This document shows positions 1 through 10,247 of a stretch of DNA of 64,000 nucleotides, one piece after another. The DNA lies in the NCBI RefSeq assembly GCF_016411825.1, contig NZ_JAEKMH010000005.1, forward strand, positions 1 through 64,000. Direction: 5' to 3'. The stretch's first letter is position 1; every line of letters begins with the position of its first letter. This stretch comes from Devosia sediminis. GTDB lineage: Bacteria > Pseudomonadota > Alphaproteobacteria > Rhizobiales > Devosiaceae. The notes below the pieces were generated by a model. It was given only the letters and a program-made list of their open reading frames with translations, had not been told where the DNA came from and searched no databases. Both the position numbers and the translations under genes were made by a program.

Positions 1-44
1 GTCTGCCAAAAACACCCAATCTCTCAACGATAACCAAACCATCA

Positions 45-72
45 AAAGCCCCGATCAATCGATCGGGGCTTT
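45..72. terminator. Hairpin terminator
   Basis: A perfect 12-bp stem (AAAGCCCCGATC / GATCGGGGCTTT) with a four-base loop. Its A- and T-flanked ends would let it work in either direction. It probably ends a transcript entering from the left edge, whose gene lies outside the window. Confidence 0.7.
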
Positions 73-108
73 CGTGCATTCGGACACTGCCAGCGGGCGG
101 AGCGCAGG

Positions 109-615
109 TTGGACGACGTCATCTTCACCGCTGATTGCGAAAAGTGTTTCGGGCTCTGCTGTACCGCCCTGTCGTTCGAGCGCTCCAGCCAGTTCGGTCA
201 CGACAAGCTTGGCGGCGAACCCTGCCAGTACCTCGCGTCTGACTTTCGCTGCCGCATCCACGAGCGGCGGGAAGACCTCGGCTATGGCGGATGCGAGGCC
301 TTCGATTGCATGGGTGCCGGACAAAGGGTGAGCGCTGCCTTCGCGCCGCTGAACTGGCGGCAGGATAGCGGCATTGCACGGCGGCTTCATGCGCGGTTTT
401 CCCAGTTGCTCGCGCTGCAGGAGCTTCGCCAGGCTCTGGAGACGGCGACCAGGCTGGACCTGCCCAGCGATCTCCACACCCGCCGCCTGGCGCTGCTCCG
501 TGACGTTGCCGAGGATGCAGACAGTCTCACAGTGGATGTGACGGCGACCGGCCAGGCCGTCCTCAACGAGGGTAGGACTTTTCTCCGGGGCCTTGCCGGT
601 AGCGTCATCGCGTAA
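109..615 (+). CDS. Cysteine-cluster protein (YkgJ-like)
   Basis: A 168-residue protein of unknown role. The N-terminal half holds a dense Cys pattern (CEKCFGLCC near residues 10-17, then Cys in the segments GEPCQYL, FRCRIH, GGCEAFDC) like the putative metal-binding clusters of YkgJ-type proteins. The C-terminal half is helical and has no motif I recognise. No ATG precedes the domain in frame; TTG at 109, with GGAG about eight bases upstream, is the likely start. It stands alone between the left-edge terminator and the MscS gene. The cluster is seen in the sequence; metal binding is inferred. Confidence 0.7.
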   Translation: MDDVIFTADCEKCFGLCCTALSFERSSQFGHDKLGGEPCQYLASDFRCRIHERREDLGYGGCEAFDCMGAGQRVSAAFAPLNWRQDSGIARRLHARFSQLLALQELRQALETATRLDLPSDLHTRRLALLRDVAEDADSLTVDVTATGQAVLNEGRTFLRGLAGSVIA

Positions 616-676
616 TGCCTGCGCGACGATTGCCAGGGGTTGACCTCAACCGAGCAAACGCCATGCTTGCGGCACA

Positions 677-2965
677 ATGTTTCGCCATCTCATGGGCCTC
701 ATGTTGCTGATCCGCACCCTTTTTCTCGCCCTTGTGATGCTCCTTCCTGCCTGGGCACAGGAGGCACCACCCAGTGTTGCGGCCGGTGACAGTTTGGCCG
801 GGAGTTCGTCCGAACCGAGCGCCAACGCCGGCTCGGACGCGGCGATCCAGGATCTGATCGGAATTCTCGAAGACGATCAGGCGCGGGCGCGGCTGATCGA
901 AACGCTCAAGCAATCTGCAGGAACCGAAGGCGCGACCGCGCCGACCGAGGCGCCGGCGGAAGCCGTCGCTCCTGCCGATGCAAGCTCGGACGTGACCATA
1001 GCGCCGCAACTGGCCGAGTACACGCAAGGGGTGGCCGAAGGCGCGGCGACAAACATAAGGGCGCTCGGCGTGGCGCTCGACAACATGCTCGATGTGCTGA
1101 CCGGGCAAACGCCCGTCAACTGGGCAAAGCTGGGCGATTTCGCCATCAATATCGGTCTCGTCGTGGCCGGTCTCTTCGGCACCTATATCGTGCTGCGACT
1201 GCTCAGCGAGGCCATTGCGCGCCGCATGGTTGCCAAGTCCGACGCGGACGGGCTGTCCTGGCCGCGCAAGGTCCGGGGGCTCTTGCCACTTTTCCTCATG
1301 GATCTCGCCAGCGTCGGCATTGCTCTCGTCGTCGGGGGGCTCCTGGCCCTGTATACCGGCACCACGCCGGATGGACAGATGACCCCGAATGAAGCGCTGC
1401 TGCTCGGGGCTTTCCTCATCGTGGAAACAAGCCAGCTCGTGTTCCGCATGCTGCTGGTGCCCCGCAATCCGGCGCTGCGGCTGCTGCCGATCACCGATTA
1501 CAATGCGGCCTACTGGTCGTTCTGGATGGAGCGGCTGATCTCGCTGGTGGGCTATACGTTCCTGTTCGTGGCGCCGATGCTGGCTCAGGTTTTTTCGCCG
1601 GCCGCAGGGATTGCGGCGCAGGTGCTGATCATGGGCACGGCGCTGACCGTCGTGATCGTCATCATCCTCCAGAATCGGGACGAAGTGCGAGCCTGGCTCA
1701 ATGACGCTGCGATCAGGAGCAAGGGTGATGGCCTCGCGCGGTTCCTAGGCATTCTGGGAGCGCAATGGCATGTGCTGGCCATTGTCTACCTGCTGGTCCT
1801 CTTCGTTGTCTGGTTCGCCAATCCCTACGGCACGCTGCCCTTCATGCTCGGGGCGACGGTGCAATCTTTGATCGCGGTCGGCGTGGGCTCACTGGTTCTG
1901 TGGTTCATTGGCCGGTTCGTCACCGCCGGTCTCAGCCTGCCCCCGGATGTAAAGGAGCGGCTGCCATCGCTCGAAACGCGGCTCAAGTCGTTCGTGCCCG
2001 GCGTCATGATGGCCATTCGCTGGTTTGTCATGGCCGGCGTCGTCATCGCCGTCGGGCAGGCCTGGGGTCTGCTTGATTTCGTGGGCTGGCTCAGCACGGA
2101 CGAGGGCATCTCGGTTTCCGGGTCAATCGTCTCGGCGGCCCTCATCATCCTCATCACCATCGTGCTCTACGTGGTGGTGGCATCGTGGGTGGAGTATCGG
2201 CTGAAGTCGCGCGAGGGCAAGGCGCCGACGGCGCGCGAAAAGACCCTGCTCAATCTCTTCAAGAACGCCTTCACCATCGTGCTGGCCGGGTTCGGCCTGA
2301 TGCTGGCCTTGGCCCAGATCGGGGTCAACATCGCCCCGCTCCTGGCCGGTGCCGGCGTTGTCGGCCTTGCCATCGGCTTTGGCGCGCAGAAGCTCGTGCA
2401 GGACATCATTACCGGCATCTTCATCCAGTTCGAGAACATCATGAACGAAGGTGACGTGGTCGAGGTGGCGGGCAAGTCGGGCGTGGTGGAAAAGCTCACC
2501 ATCCGCTCGGTGACCATTCGCGACATGTCGGGCACCGTGCACCTCATCCCGTTTTCCTCCGCCGATCAGGTCAGCAACATGATGCGCGGCTTCTCCTTCT
2601 ATGTGTCGGAGGTCGAGATCGACTATGACAGCGATATCGAAGCGGCCAAACAGGCCATGCGCGACGCCTTCGCCAAGGTGATGGAAAACCAGGAATTCAG
2701 CGACGTCATCCTCGACGACCTCGACCTGCAGGGCTTGACGGCCATCACGCCGACCTCGGTGACGCTCCGCTCCCGCATCAAAACGCTGGCCGGCAAGCAA
2801 TGGGGGCCGGGGCGTTTCTACAGCGAACTGCTGATGCATCTTTTCGCCGAGCGCGGCATCGATACGCCGACATCCAAGGTCCGCTATGTGCCGGGCAGGG
2901 GCGAAGCCAAGGGTCCGGAGCCGCTGCCTCCACCGTCGCCGCCTCCTCCTCCTGCCGGTGCCTGA
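677..2965 (+). CDS. Mechanosensitive ion channel, MscS family (large form)
   Basis: A 762-residue inner-membrane channel expected to open under membrane tension and release solutes on osmotic downshock. It starts with a signal-like segment (MFRHLMGLMLLIRTLF, then a run ending AWAQ). An Ala/Glu-rich periplasmic stretch follows to about residue 150, then roughly ten membrane segments. The conserved MscS core is near residues 535-640: the pore helix with GLAIGFGAQKLVQDI, then IFIQFENIMNEGD and the beta domain. The tail is a Pro-rich run. It is far longer than E. coli MscS (286 residues) and resembles YbdG/YnaI-like or MscM-type members. A role in osmotic stress fits the kdp operon downstream, but the two are not co-transcribed. 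Confidence 0.9.
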   Translation: MFRHLMGLMLLIRTLFLALVMLLPAWAQEAPPSVAAGDSLAGSSSEPSANAGSDAAIQDLIGILEDDQARARLIETLKQSAGTEGATAPTEAPAEAVAPADASSDVTIAPQLAEYTQGVAEGAATNIRALGVALDNMLDVLTGQTPVNWAKLGDFAINIGLVVAGLFGTYIVLRLLSEAIARRMVAKSDADGLSWPRKVRGLLPLFLMDLASVGIALVVGGLLALYTGTTPDGQMTPNEALLLGAFLIVETSQLVFRMLLVPRNPALRLLPITDYNAAYWSFWMERLISLVGYTFLFVAPMLAQVFSPAAGIAAQVLIMGTALTVVIVIILQNRDEVRAWLNDAAIRSKGDGLARFLGILGAQWHVLAIVYLLVLFVVWFANPYGTLPFMLGATVQSLIAVGVGSLVLWFIGRFVTAGLSLPPDVKERLPSLETRLKSFVPGVMMAIRWFVMAGVVIAVGQAWGLLDFVGWLSTDEGISVSGSIVSAALIILITIVLYVVVASWVEYRLKSREGKAPTAREKTLLNLFKNAFTIVLAGFGLMLALAQIGVNIAPLLAGAGVVGLAIGFGAQKLVQDIITGIFIQFENIMNEGDVVEVAGKSGVVEKLTIRSVTIRDMSGTVHLIPFSSADQVSNMMRGFSFYVSEVEIDYDSDIEAAKQAMRDAFAKVMENQEFSDVILDDLDLQGLTAITPTSVTLRSRIKTLAGKQWGPGRFYSELLMHLFAERGIDTPTSKVRYVPGRGEAKGPEPLPPPSPPPPPAGA

Positions 2966-3129
2966 CGGCGATGTGATCGGGGCGCACCCCGGTGCCTTAA
3001 GGCCATCTTAATCGAATGCCTTAATGCTTTGATACGAACGCAGTCGCTCGCTGGACCAGTTCCGCCCCTCCCTGGGGACGGATCGATGATCGTCCGCAGG
3101 GAGCGGCATTTCGCGATCGTGACTTTCAT

Positions 3130-4368
3130 GTGGTGCGTATCACGAGGCCCGAGATGATCCGAACCGGTGGTTCTTTGCCCCGAACCAAGACTTTTGCAGC
3201 CATGGTCCTGGCGATACTTGCAGGCATTGGCATGGCGGCGCCGGCCCAGGCCAACAGCGCCGATTTCGTGCGCGGCCTATGGCCCGAAGCGGAACGCGCC
3301 GGCGTCAGCCGGCAGGCCTTCGAGGCGGCTTTTGCCAGCTACAGCCCTATTCCGCAGGTGATCGAGCTCACGCGCAAGCAGCCCGAATTCACCCAGACGG
3401 TTCAGCAATATGTCGACAAGCGGGTCACTGCGGCGCAGGCCGGCAAGGGCCAGGCTATGCGCAGCGAATGGGCGCAGACGTTGGCCGGCGCTCAGCAGCG
3501 CTATGGTGTGCAGCCCGAGATCGTCCTTGCCATCTGGGGCATGGAGACCAATTTCGGCGGCTATATGGGTGGCAACAACACCATCCATGCCCTGGCCACC
3601 CTCACCGAGAACGGGTATCGCGAAAGCTTCTTCCGCAAGGAACTGGTGACGGCCCTTCGCATCGTGTCCGACGGCCATATCTCGCCGGGCTCGATGGTCG
3701 GCTCCTGGGCCGGCGCCATGGGGCATACCCAGTTCATGCCCTCGAGCTTCATGAGTTACGCCGTCGACTATAATGGCGACGGGCGCAAGGACATCTGGAA
3801 CTCGGTGCCCGACGCCCTGGGCTCCACCGCCAACTATCTCAAGAGCTTCAATTGGCGCCCGGGCGAGACTTGGGGCTATGAGGTCAAGATCCCTGCCGGC
3901 TTCGATTTCGCGGCTGCCCGCGGCATGGAAAAGGCGCCGCTCAGCCAATGGCAGGCCATGGGCATTACGCGCATCTCGGGAAGCGCTTTTCCGCGCCCGA
4001 CCGACATTGGCCGGCTCTACATGCCGGCCGGCGCGGCCGGCCCGGCTTTCCTGCTGCTGCCCAATTTCGATGTGATCAAGCGATACAACAATTCCGACAG
4101 CTATGCCTTGGCCGTCGGCCACCTGGCCGACCGGATCCTCGGTGGCGGTAGCTTCGTGACGCCCTGGCCCGCCGGCGACTATGCTCTCACCAAGGCGCAG
4201 CGGGGCGAGCTGCAGGCGCTGCTCGGCCGCGCCGGGTTCGACGTTGGTACACCCGATGGCGTCATCGGACCCAAGACCCGCGCCGGCATCGTCGCCTACC
4301 AGCAGGCCCGGGGCCTTGCCGCTGACGGACATGTGTCCGGCCTCTTGCTCGAACGTCTCAAGCGGTAG
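3130..4368 (+). CDS. Lytic murein transglycosylase (MltB/SLT family) with peptidoglycan-binding domain
   Basis: A 412-residue exported enzyme predicted to cleave the MurNAc-GlcNAc bond of peptidoglycan, forming 1,6-anhydro ends. The signal peptide runs to APAQA near residue 41. The catalytic SLT_2 domain has the segment IWGMETNFGGYMG, whose Glu (about residue 140) is the expected acid, and the downstream motif GHTQFMPSSF. A PG_binding_1 domain forms the last 60 residues (LQALLGRAGFDVGTPDG). There is no lipobox, so it is likely periplasmic and soluble. GTG at 3130 gives the full N-terminus; ATG at 3154 is an alternative that keeps the signal peptide. Confidence 0.92.
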   Translation: MVRITRPEMIRTGGSLPRTKTFAAMVLAILAGIGMAAPAQANSADFVRGLWPEAERAGVSRQAFEAAFASYSPIPQVIELTRKQPEFTQTVQQYVDKRVTAAQAGKGQAMRSEWAQTLAGAQQRYGVQPEIVLAIWGMETNFGGYMGGNNTIHALATLTENGYRESFFRKELVTALRIVSDGHISPGSMVGSWAGAMGHTQFMPSSFMSYAVDYNGDGRKDIWNSVPDALGSTANYLKSFNWRPGETWGYEVKIPAGFDFAAARGMEKAPLSQWQAMGITRISGSAFPRPTDIGRLYMPAGAAGPAFLLLPNFDVIKRYNNSDSYALAVGHLADRILGGGSFVTPWPAGDYALTKAQRGELQALLGRAGFDVGTPDGVIGPKTRAGIVAYQQARGLAADGHVSGLLLERLKR

Positions 4369-4546
4369 GAAACCGTTAACCCTCTGTTAACAAACTCGGT
4401 TCAAAATTTTCGGGCTTAAGTAGAGGGCAGGTCAGCGACCGAGATTTTGGCGCACCTGCCCTCGCCCATTTCGGCGCCTCAAAATCCCCGCCTTCCTCGT
4501 TCAAGACGCTCGCTCCCGCGCCGTCTCAACCATCAGATTTTCCGCC

Positions 4547-5545
4547 ATGTTCGCTGCACGCTCCATCATTTCTGCCTTGCTCGCTCTGGTGCTGATCCTG
4601 CCCGCGCCGGCCTTTGCCGTCTCGATGATGGACCCATTCAACCTGCCGGCCGCGATGGATGCCGGAACGTCGAAGGTTGCCGATGGGGTGGCCTATGCCG
4701 ACGGGCCGCGACATAAGCTGGACGTCTACGCGCCCGAGCAGCGCGGTGAGGCGGCGCCGGTGGTGTTCTTCATCTATGGCGGCGGCTGGAGTCGCGGCGA
4801 CCGGGCCGACTACCAGTTCGTGGGCCGGGCCCTGGCCTCGCGCGGCTTCGTCGCTGTCATCGCCGACTATCGGCTGGTGCCGGAAGTGCGCTATCCGGAT
4901 TTTTTGACCGACAGCGCCAATGCGCTGCGCTGGGTGCAGGACAATATCGCCAATTACGGCGGCGATCCCAACCGCCTGTTCCTCGCGGGGCATTCGGCAG
5001 GCGCCTATAATGCCGTGATGCTGGCACTCGACCCGTCCTTCCGCATGGAATACGGCGTGACTATGCCGATCCTGGCCGTGGCGGCGCTGTCGGGCCCCTA
5101 TGATTTCTATCCGTTTGAATATTTCGAGGTGCAGGAAGCGTTTGGGCAGGCGCCGAACCCGCAGGGAACGCAGCCGATCAACCTGATTACCGCCAGCGCG
5201 CCGCCCATGTATCTGGCGACCGGCACCAGCGATCCGATCGTGCGGATGCAGAATACCGAGAATTTTGCCGGCCGCTTGCGGGCCCAGGGCGTGTGGGTGA
5301 CGACCCAATATTACGAGGGCTTCGGGCATATGGAGCCGGTGATTGCCATGGGCGCTATGTGGCGCTGGCGTATGCCGGTGCTCGACGACATGGTGGGTTT
5401 CTTTCAGCGCTTCGGCGCCTTCCCCAGTGGCGTGCCCTATCTTGCCGTAGCGCCCGAGGCACCCGAAATGCTGCCCGACTCTGTGGCGCCGACCGAGGAA
5501 GTCATCGACAAGCTCAACGCCATGTTCCAGCCCATCGAGGAATAG
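4547..5545 (+). CDS. Exported alpha/beta hydrolase (BD-FAE/esterase type)
   Basis: A 332-residue serine hydrolase. The N-terminus is a signal peptide (MFAARSIISALLALVLIL, ending near AFA). The oxyanion segment FFIYGGGW and the nucleophile elbow GHSAG are clear; the late segment GFGHMEP supplies the likely His, and the Asp of GTSDPIV fits the acid. The closest relative in this window is the protein at 14964-15896, which shares the core order YGG...GHSAG...SGPYDF but lacks the signal peptide. Substrate unknown. It is a single gene with a 120-base gap to the kdp region. Confidence 0.88.
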   Translation: MFAARSIISALLALVLILPAPAFAVSMMDPFNLPAAMDAGTSKVADGVAYADGPRHKLDVYAPEQRGEAAPVVFFIYGGGWSRGDRADYQFVGRALASRGFVAVIADYRLVPEVRYPDFLTDSANALRWVQDNIANYGGDPNRLFLAGHSAGAYNAVMLALDPSFRMEYGVTMPILAVAALSGPYDFYPFEYFEVQEAFGQAPNPQGTQPINLITASAPPMYLATGTSDPIVRMQNTENFAGRLRAQGVWVTTQYYEGFGHMEPVIAMGAMWRWRMPVLDDMVGFFQRFGAFPSGVPYLAVAPEAPEMLPDSVAPTEEVIDKLNAMFQPIEE

Positions 5546-5675
5546 GCGCCTGGCTATGCCCGCTGCCGGACTGACACCACCCTTTATGCGGGCTTTATGT
5601 CGGGCGTGATCTTCCGTATGGATATTTTACGCCGGTAAGGTGGATTGTCCGGGCCTCACTTCTGGAGGCTCGACA

Positions 5676-5759
5676 ATGTTCGACATCTTCTTCCTGGCGC
5701 TGGGCGTCGGGTTTTTCATCCTGACTTTTGCCCTTACGCGTCTGCTGGCCCGGGTCTAG
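5676..5759 (+). CDS. 27-residue membrane microprotein upstream of kdpF
   Basis: A short frame (MFDIFFLALGVGFFILT...) that forms one hydrophobic helix and ends in a basic tail (TRLLARV). GGAGG sits seven bases ahead of the ATG. Its stop is only four bases before the kdpF start, so the two are almost certainly cotranscribed. It is not KdpF itself, which follows and carries the KdpF C-terminal signature. I do not know an assigned function. By position it could be a second small subunit or stabiliser of the KdpFABC complex, which is inference. Confidence 0.6.
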   Translation: MFDIFFLALGVGFFILTFALTRLLARV

Positions 5760-5763
5760 CGTC

Positions 5764-5847
5764 ATGCTGACCCTTGTCTGGGGGCTCGGCGCCCTCGTCA
5801 TCGCCGTCTACATGGGCGTAGCCCTGTTCCGGCCCGACAAATTCTAG
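5764..5847 (+). CDS. kdpF: KdpF, small subunit of the potassium-transporting ATPase
   Basis: A 27-residue single-helix protein ([18 protein letters not shown]...) ending FRPDKF, the typical C-terminus of KdpF. In characterised systems KdpF stabilises the KdpABC complex at the lipid interface. It lies 13 bases before kdpA and four bases after the preceding microprotein. Identification rests on length, helix, C-terminal motif and position. Confidence 0.85.
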   Translation: MLTLVWGLGALVIAVYMGVALFRPDKF

Positions 5848-5860
5848 CGGACATCCTAAA

Positions 5861-7567
5861 ATGAACTGGCAAGGCTGGGCGGAAATCGCCCTGACCCTGG
5901 GCCTGGCCCTCGCTCTGGGCTGGCCCCTGGGTATTTTCATGTCGCGCGTCTGGAACGGAGAAACCACCTGGCTCGACCCGGTGGTGAAGCCAGTCGAGCG
6001 TGCTTTCTACGCTGCGTCGGGCGTCGATCCCAGGAAGTCGCAGACCTGGCTCGGCTATGGCGCGTCGCTTATCGCCTTCAATCTTGCAGGCTTCCTCCTG
6101 CTCTATGCCATGCTGCGGATGCAGGGCGTGCTGCCCCTCAACCCACAGGGCTTTTCCGGTGTCTCGCCCGATCTCGCCTTCAATACGGCGGTGAGCTTCG
6201 TCACCAATACCAATTGGCAGAGCTATGGCGGCGAAACCACCATGAGCCACTTCACCCAGATGGTGGGGCTGACCGTCCAAAACTTCGTCTCGGCAGCGAC
6301 CGGCGCGGCTATCGCGGCGGCGCTCGCCCGCGCCTTTGCCGGTAACAGGCTCATCGGCATCGGCAATTTCTGGGCCGACCTCATTCGCACCACGCTCTAT
6401 GTGCTGCTGCCGCTCTCCATCGTTCTTGCCATCGCGCTGATGGGCATGGGCGTGGTGCAGTCGCTGCAGGCTTCGGTGACGGCCACGACGCTCGAGGGCG
6501 CGAGCCAGACGATTTCGGTGGCGCCGACCGCCAGCCAGTTGGCCATCAAGCAGCTCGGCATCAATGGCGGCGGCATTTTCAATGCCAATTCCGCGCATCC
6601 CTTCGAGAACCCGACGCCGCTCAGCAACCTGGTAACGGCCGTAGCCATCAACGTGCTTGGCTGGGCCGCTTTCTTCGCCTTCGGGCGAACTGCGATTGCC
6701 CGAAAGGATATTCGCGCGCTGGCGACGGCGGCCATCGTCATCCTGGCGGCCGGTGCTGCGATCATTTACGTGTCCGAGGCTCAGCCGGCTCCGGCGCTTG
6801 TCGCGGCAGGCATCGAGAACCCGGTCAACATGGAAGGCAAGGAAACACGCTTCGGCCTCGCCTCCTCCGCTGCCTGGGCCGCGCAGACAACCGGCGCCTC
6901 CAATGGTTCGGTCAATGGCATGCTGGACAGCTTCTCACCCCTGGGTGGCGGCATGACCATGCTGCTGATGATGCTGGGCGAAATCCTGCCCGGTGGCGTC
7001 GGTTCGGGGATTGCCATCATGGTCGTCATGGCGGTGCTCGCGGTCTTCGTGGCCGGGCTCATGGTCGGGCGGACGCCCGAATATCTGGGCAAGAAGATCG
7101 AGGCGCGCGAAATCCAGTTCGCTATGGTGGCGCTGCTGATCGTGCCGCTCTCGACGCTGGGTTGGGCGGCGCTGACCGTCGCCGTGCCTGGTGGGCTCGC
7201 CAGCCTCTTCAATCCCGGCGCCCATGGCCTCAGCGAGCTGCTCTACGCCTTCACCTCGGCCACCGCCAACAATGGTTCGGCCTTTGGCGGCATCTCGGCG
7301 AACGTGCCGTGGTGGAATGGCGCTCTGGGCATGGCCATGCTGATGGGGCGCTTCGTGCCCATCGTCGCGGTTCTCGCCATTGCCGGCTCAATCGCCGCTA
7401 AACCCAAACTGGCGCCGAGCGCCGGCACCCTGCCAACCTCAGGAACGCTCTTCGTCGGCCTCCTGATCGGCATCATCATCATCCTGGGCGCGCTGCAATA
7501 CTTCCCGGCGCTCGCCCTCGGCCCTGTTGTCGAGCACTTCCAGGTGCTCGAGGCACTGGCCAAGTGA
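5861..7567 (+). CDS. kdpA: KdpA, potassium-binding and translocating subunit
   Basis: A 568-residue integral membrane protein (E. coli KdpA is 557) with about ten membrane segments. The channel-like selectivity segments of the family are visible: [11 protein letters not shown] near residue 113, [17 protein letters not shown] near residue 233, [13 protein letters not shown] near 363 and [13 protein letters not shown] near 467. It forms the K+ path of the high-affinity P-type ATPase KdpFABC. ATG at 5861 follows kdpF closely. It is second in a kdpFABCDE operon that is likely induced by K+ limitation or osmotic stress. Confidence 0.97.
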   Translation: MNWQGWAEIALTLGLALALGWPLGIFMSRVWNGETTWLDPVVKPVERAFYAASGVDPRKSQTWLGYGASLIAFNLAGFLLLYAMLRMQGVLPLNPQGFSGVSPDLAFNTAVSFVTNTNWQSYGGETTMSHFTQMVGLTVQNFVSAATGAAIAAALARAFAGNRLIGIGNFWADLIRTTLYVLLPLSIVLAIALMGMGVVQSLQASVTATTLEGASQTISVAPTASQLAIKQLGINGGGIFNANSAHPFENPTPLSNLVTAVAINVLGWAAFFAFGRTAIARKDIRALATAAIVILAAGAAIIYVSEAQPAPALVAAGIENPVNMEGKETRFGLASSAAWAAQTTGASNGSVNGMLDSFSPLGGGMTMLLMMLGEILPGGVGSGIAIMVVMAVLAVFVAGLMVGRTPEYLGKKIEAREIQFAMVALLIVPLSTLGWAALTVAVPGGLASLFNPGAHGLSELLYAFTSATANNGSAFGGISANVPWWNGALGMAMLMGRFVPIVAVLAIAGSIAAKPKLAPSAGTLPTSGTLFVGLLIGIIIILGALQYFPALALGPVVEHFQVLEALAK

Positions 7568-7577
7568 GGTACGCATC

Positions 7578-9641
7578 ATGACCACAATGGACTTCTACGC
7601 CGAGGGAAACCGCCCCAGGCGGCTGGCCGAGAGCTTTTCCCCGGCCATGCTGGGCCGGGCGCTGGGCGAGGCCTTTATCAAGCTCAATCCGCAAAAGCTG
7701 CTCGGCAATCCGGTCATCCTCGCCACGGAACTTGTGGCGGCGCTGGCCACCATCTCTGCAGCGGTGAACGTCGCCAATGGGGAAGGGGGTGGCTTTGCCG
7801 TGGCCGTGGCTCTCTGGCTCTGGGCCACTGTGCTGTTCGCCAATTTTGCCGAAAGTATTGCGGAAGGGCGGGGTAAGGCGGCGGCGGACAGCCTCCGTGC
7901 CACCCGCACCACGACCAAGGCCAAGCTGATCGTTGACGAAAAGCAGGGCCTCATCGTGCCGACACCGGCGCATGAACTGGGCCTCAACCAGGTTATTCTG
8001 GTCGAGGCAGGCGACGTCATCCCGGTCGATGGCGAGATCATCGAAGGCGTGGCCTCGGTCAACGAGGCAGCCATAACAGGGGAAAGCGCTCCGGTCATCC
8101 GGGAGTCGGGTGGCGACCGCTCGGCGGTCACCGGCGGCACAACCGTGGTCTCGGACTGGATCAAGGTGCGCGTCACCGCCCAGCCTGGCTCGACCTTCCT
8201 TGATCGCATGATCGCCATGGTGGAAGGCGCCGACCGGCGCAAGACGCCCAACGAGATCGCTCTGGCCGTGCTGCTGGCCGGCCTGACGCTGATCTTCCTG
8301 ATCGCCGCCGTGACCCTCCTGGCCTTTGCCGCCTATTCAGGCATCGCGCTCGATCCGGTGGTGCTCGGCGCGCTCTTTGTGTGTCTCATCCCGACCACGA
8401 TTGGCGGCCTCCTTTCGGCCGTTGGCATTGCCGGCATGGATCGGCTCTTGAAGGTCAATGTGCTTGCTACTTCGGGCCGCGCCGTGGAAGCCGCAGGCGA
8501 CGTTGATACGCTGCTGCTCGACAAGACCGGCACCATCACCTTCGGCAATCGCATGGCGACAGAAGTCGTGCCGGTGTCAGGTGTGCGCGACGAGGTGGCC
8601 CTGCGCGCCGCCATCATGGCCTCGCTCGGCGACGAAACGCCGGAAGGCCGCTCGATCATTGAGCTCGGCCGCAACACGGGCATCGCCGCAGAAGCGCCTG
8701 TGGGCGGCACGGTGATCCCATTCTCCGCGACGACGCGTCTTTCTGGTCTCGACGCCGATGGCAAGAGCTGGCGCAAGGGTTCCGTCGATGCGGTGCTGAA
8801 ACTCATCGGTCGCCCTGAAACCGAGCTGCCCGCGCAGTTTCGCCAGGCAGTGGACCGCATTGCCCGCTCCGGCGGCACGCCGCTGGCGGTCACCGAAGGG
8901 GGTAACCTTGTCGGGGTCATTCACCTCAAGGACGTTGTGAAGCCCGGCGTCGCGGCGCGTTTTGCAGAACTTAGGAAAATGGGTCTGCGCACGGTGATGA
9001 TCACCGGCGACAATCCAGTGACCGCCGCTGCCATTGCCGCCGAGGCCGGGGTGGACGACTTCCTCGCCGAAGCCACGCCCGAGGACAAGCTGCGCCTGAT
9101 CCGCGAGGAACAGGGCAAAGGCCGGTTGGTCGCCATGTGTGGCGACGGCGCCAATGACGCACCCGCACTGGCGCAGGCCGATGTCGGCGTTGCCATGCAG
9201 ACCGGTGCCCAGGCCGCCCGCGAGGCGGGAAACATGGTCGATCTCGACAGCGACCCGACCAAGGTCATCGAGATCGTCGAGGTGGGCAAGCAGATGCTGA
9301 TCACCCGTGGGGCGCTGACCACCTTCTCCATCGCCAATGATGTAGCCAAGTACTTTGCCATCATCCCGGCTTTGTTCATGACAGTGCTGCCGCAATTGGG
9401 GGCGCTCAATGTCATGGGCCTGTCGAGCCCGGAAAGCGCAATCCTCTCGGCGGTGATCTTCAACGCGCTCGTCATCGTGGCGCTGATCCCGCTGGCCCTG
9501 CGCGGCGTCAAATACCGGGCCGTTGGGGCAGGGGCGCTACTCTCGCGCAACCTCCTGATCTACGGCCTCGGCGGGCACGTGGCGCCGTTCATCGGCATCA
9601 AGATCATCGACATGATCCTCGTCGCCCTCGGGCTGACGTAA
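7578..9641 (+). CDS. kdpB: KdpB, ATP-hydrolysing subunit of the potassium pump
   Basis: A 687-residue P-type ATPase. Visible motifs: the actuator TGES (AAITGESAP), the phosphorylation motif DKTGTIT with Asp about residue 315, the ATP-domain segment TPEDKLRLI, and the hinge [14 protein letters not shown]. The start is set at the ATG of [11 protein letters not shown], ten bases after the kdpA stop; an in-frame GTG-type extension upstream would overlap kdpA by 41 bases and has no family support. KdpB powers K+ movement through KdpA. Confidence 0.97.
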   Translation: MTTMDFYAEGNRPRRLAESFSPAMLGRALGEAFIKLNPQKLLGNPVILATELVAALATISAAVNVANGEGGGFAVAVALWLWATVLFANFAESIAEGRGKAAADSLRATRTTTKAKLIVDEKQGLIVPTPAHELGLNQVILVEAGDVIPVDGEIIEGVASVNEAAITGESAPVIRESGGDRSAVTGGTTVVSDWIKVRVTAQPGSTFLDRMIAMVEGADRRKTPNEIALAVLLAGLTLIFLIAAVTLLAFAAYSGIALDPVVLGALFVCLIPTTIGGLLSAVGIAGMDRLLKVNVLATSGRAVEAAGDVDTLLLDKTGTITFGNRMATEVVPVSGVRDEVALRAAIMASLGDETPEGRSIIELGRNTGIAAEAPVGGTVIPFSATTRLSGLDADGKSWRKGSVDAVLKLIGRPETELPAQFRQAVDRIARSGGTPLAVTEGGNLVGVIHLKDVVKPGVAARFAELRKMGLRTVMITGDNPVTAAAIAAEAGVDDFLAEATPEDKLRLIREEQGKGRLVAMCGDGANDAPALAQADVGVAMQTGAQAAREAGNMVDLDSDPTKVIEIVEVGKQMLITRGALTTFSIANDVAKYFAIIPALFMTVLPQLGALNVMGLSSPESAILSAVIFNALVIVALIPLALRGVKYRAVGAGALLSRNLLIYGLGGHVAPFIGIKIIDMILVALGLT

Positions 9642-9654
9642 GAAAGGACAGAAC

Positions 9655-10239
9655 ATGCTCAACCAAACAAGACCGGCAGTGGTCTCCATGCTGCTCTTCA
9701 CCCTGCTGCTCGGCGGCGTCTACCCGGCCGTGGTGACCGGGGCCGGCGGGCTGCTGTTCCCCGCCCAGGCCGAGGGATCGCTGCTGCGAGACGATGCAGG
9801 GAGGGTGGTGGGATCGCGGCTCATCGGCCAGGTCACGACGACGCCGGAATATCTCTGGCCGCGGCCCTCCGCGGCCGGCGATGGCTACAATGCGGCCGGC
9901 TCCTCCGGCTCCAATCTCGGGCCGCTCAATCCCGCACTGGCCGAACGCGTGACTGCCGATGCGGACGCGATTCGGGCCTATGCCCCGGACGGAGCTATTC
10001 CGTCCGATGCGGTGACGACCTCGGGCTCCGGCCTCGATCCGGAAATCTCGCCCGAATTCGCCGCGCTGCAGGTGGATCGTATCGCCGAGGCGCGCAGAAT
10101 CGCGGCGGACGAGGTGCGAGCTGTGATCGCTGAAAATACCGAGCAGCCACTGCTTGGGTTTATCGGCCAGCCGCGTGTAAATGTGCTGCTGACAAATGTC
10201 GCGCTGGATCGGCTCCATCCGGTGGCAGCCGCGGAGTAG
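9655..10239 (+). CDS. kdpC: KdpC, accessory subunit of the potassium pump
   Basis: A 194-residue protein with one N-terminal membrane helix (VVSMLLFTLLLGGVYPAVVTG) and a large periplasmic domain. Family segments are present: YLWPRPSAAGDGYN, SSGSNLGPLNP, DAVTTSGSGLDPEISP and the C-terminal PRVNVLLTN. It stabilises the complex and is thought to aid K+ access to KdpA. It starts 13 bases after kdpB with a good Shine-Dalgarno (AGAAAGGA). Confidence 0.96.
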   Translation: MLNQTRPAVVSMLLFTLLLGGVYPAVVTGAGGLLFPAQAEGSLLRDDAGRVVGSRLIGQVTTTPEYLWPRPSAAGDGYNAAGSSGSNLGPLNPALAERVTADADAIRAYAPDGAIPSDAVTTSGSGLDPEISPEFAALQVDRIAEARRIAADEVRAVIAENTEQPLLGFIGQPRVNVLLTNVALDRLHPVAAAE

Positions 10240-10247
10240 ACTAAGGC

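Noticed and set aside
1..8. Possible 3' end of a tRNA (GTCTGCCA) before the first terminator
   Set aside because: Only eight bases are inside the window; no stem can be checked.
7527..7577. Upstream start for kdpB overlapping kdpA
   Set aside because: The 17 extra residues are not KdpB-like and the ATG at 7578 matches the family N-terminus.
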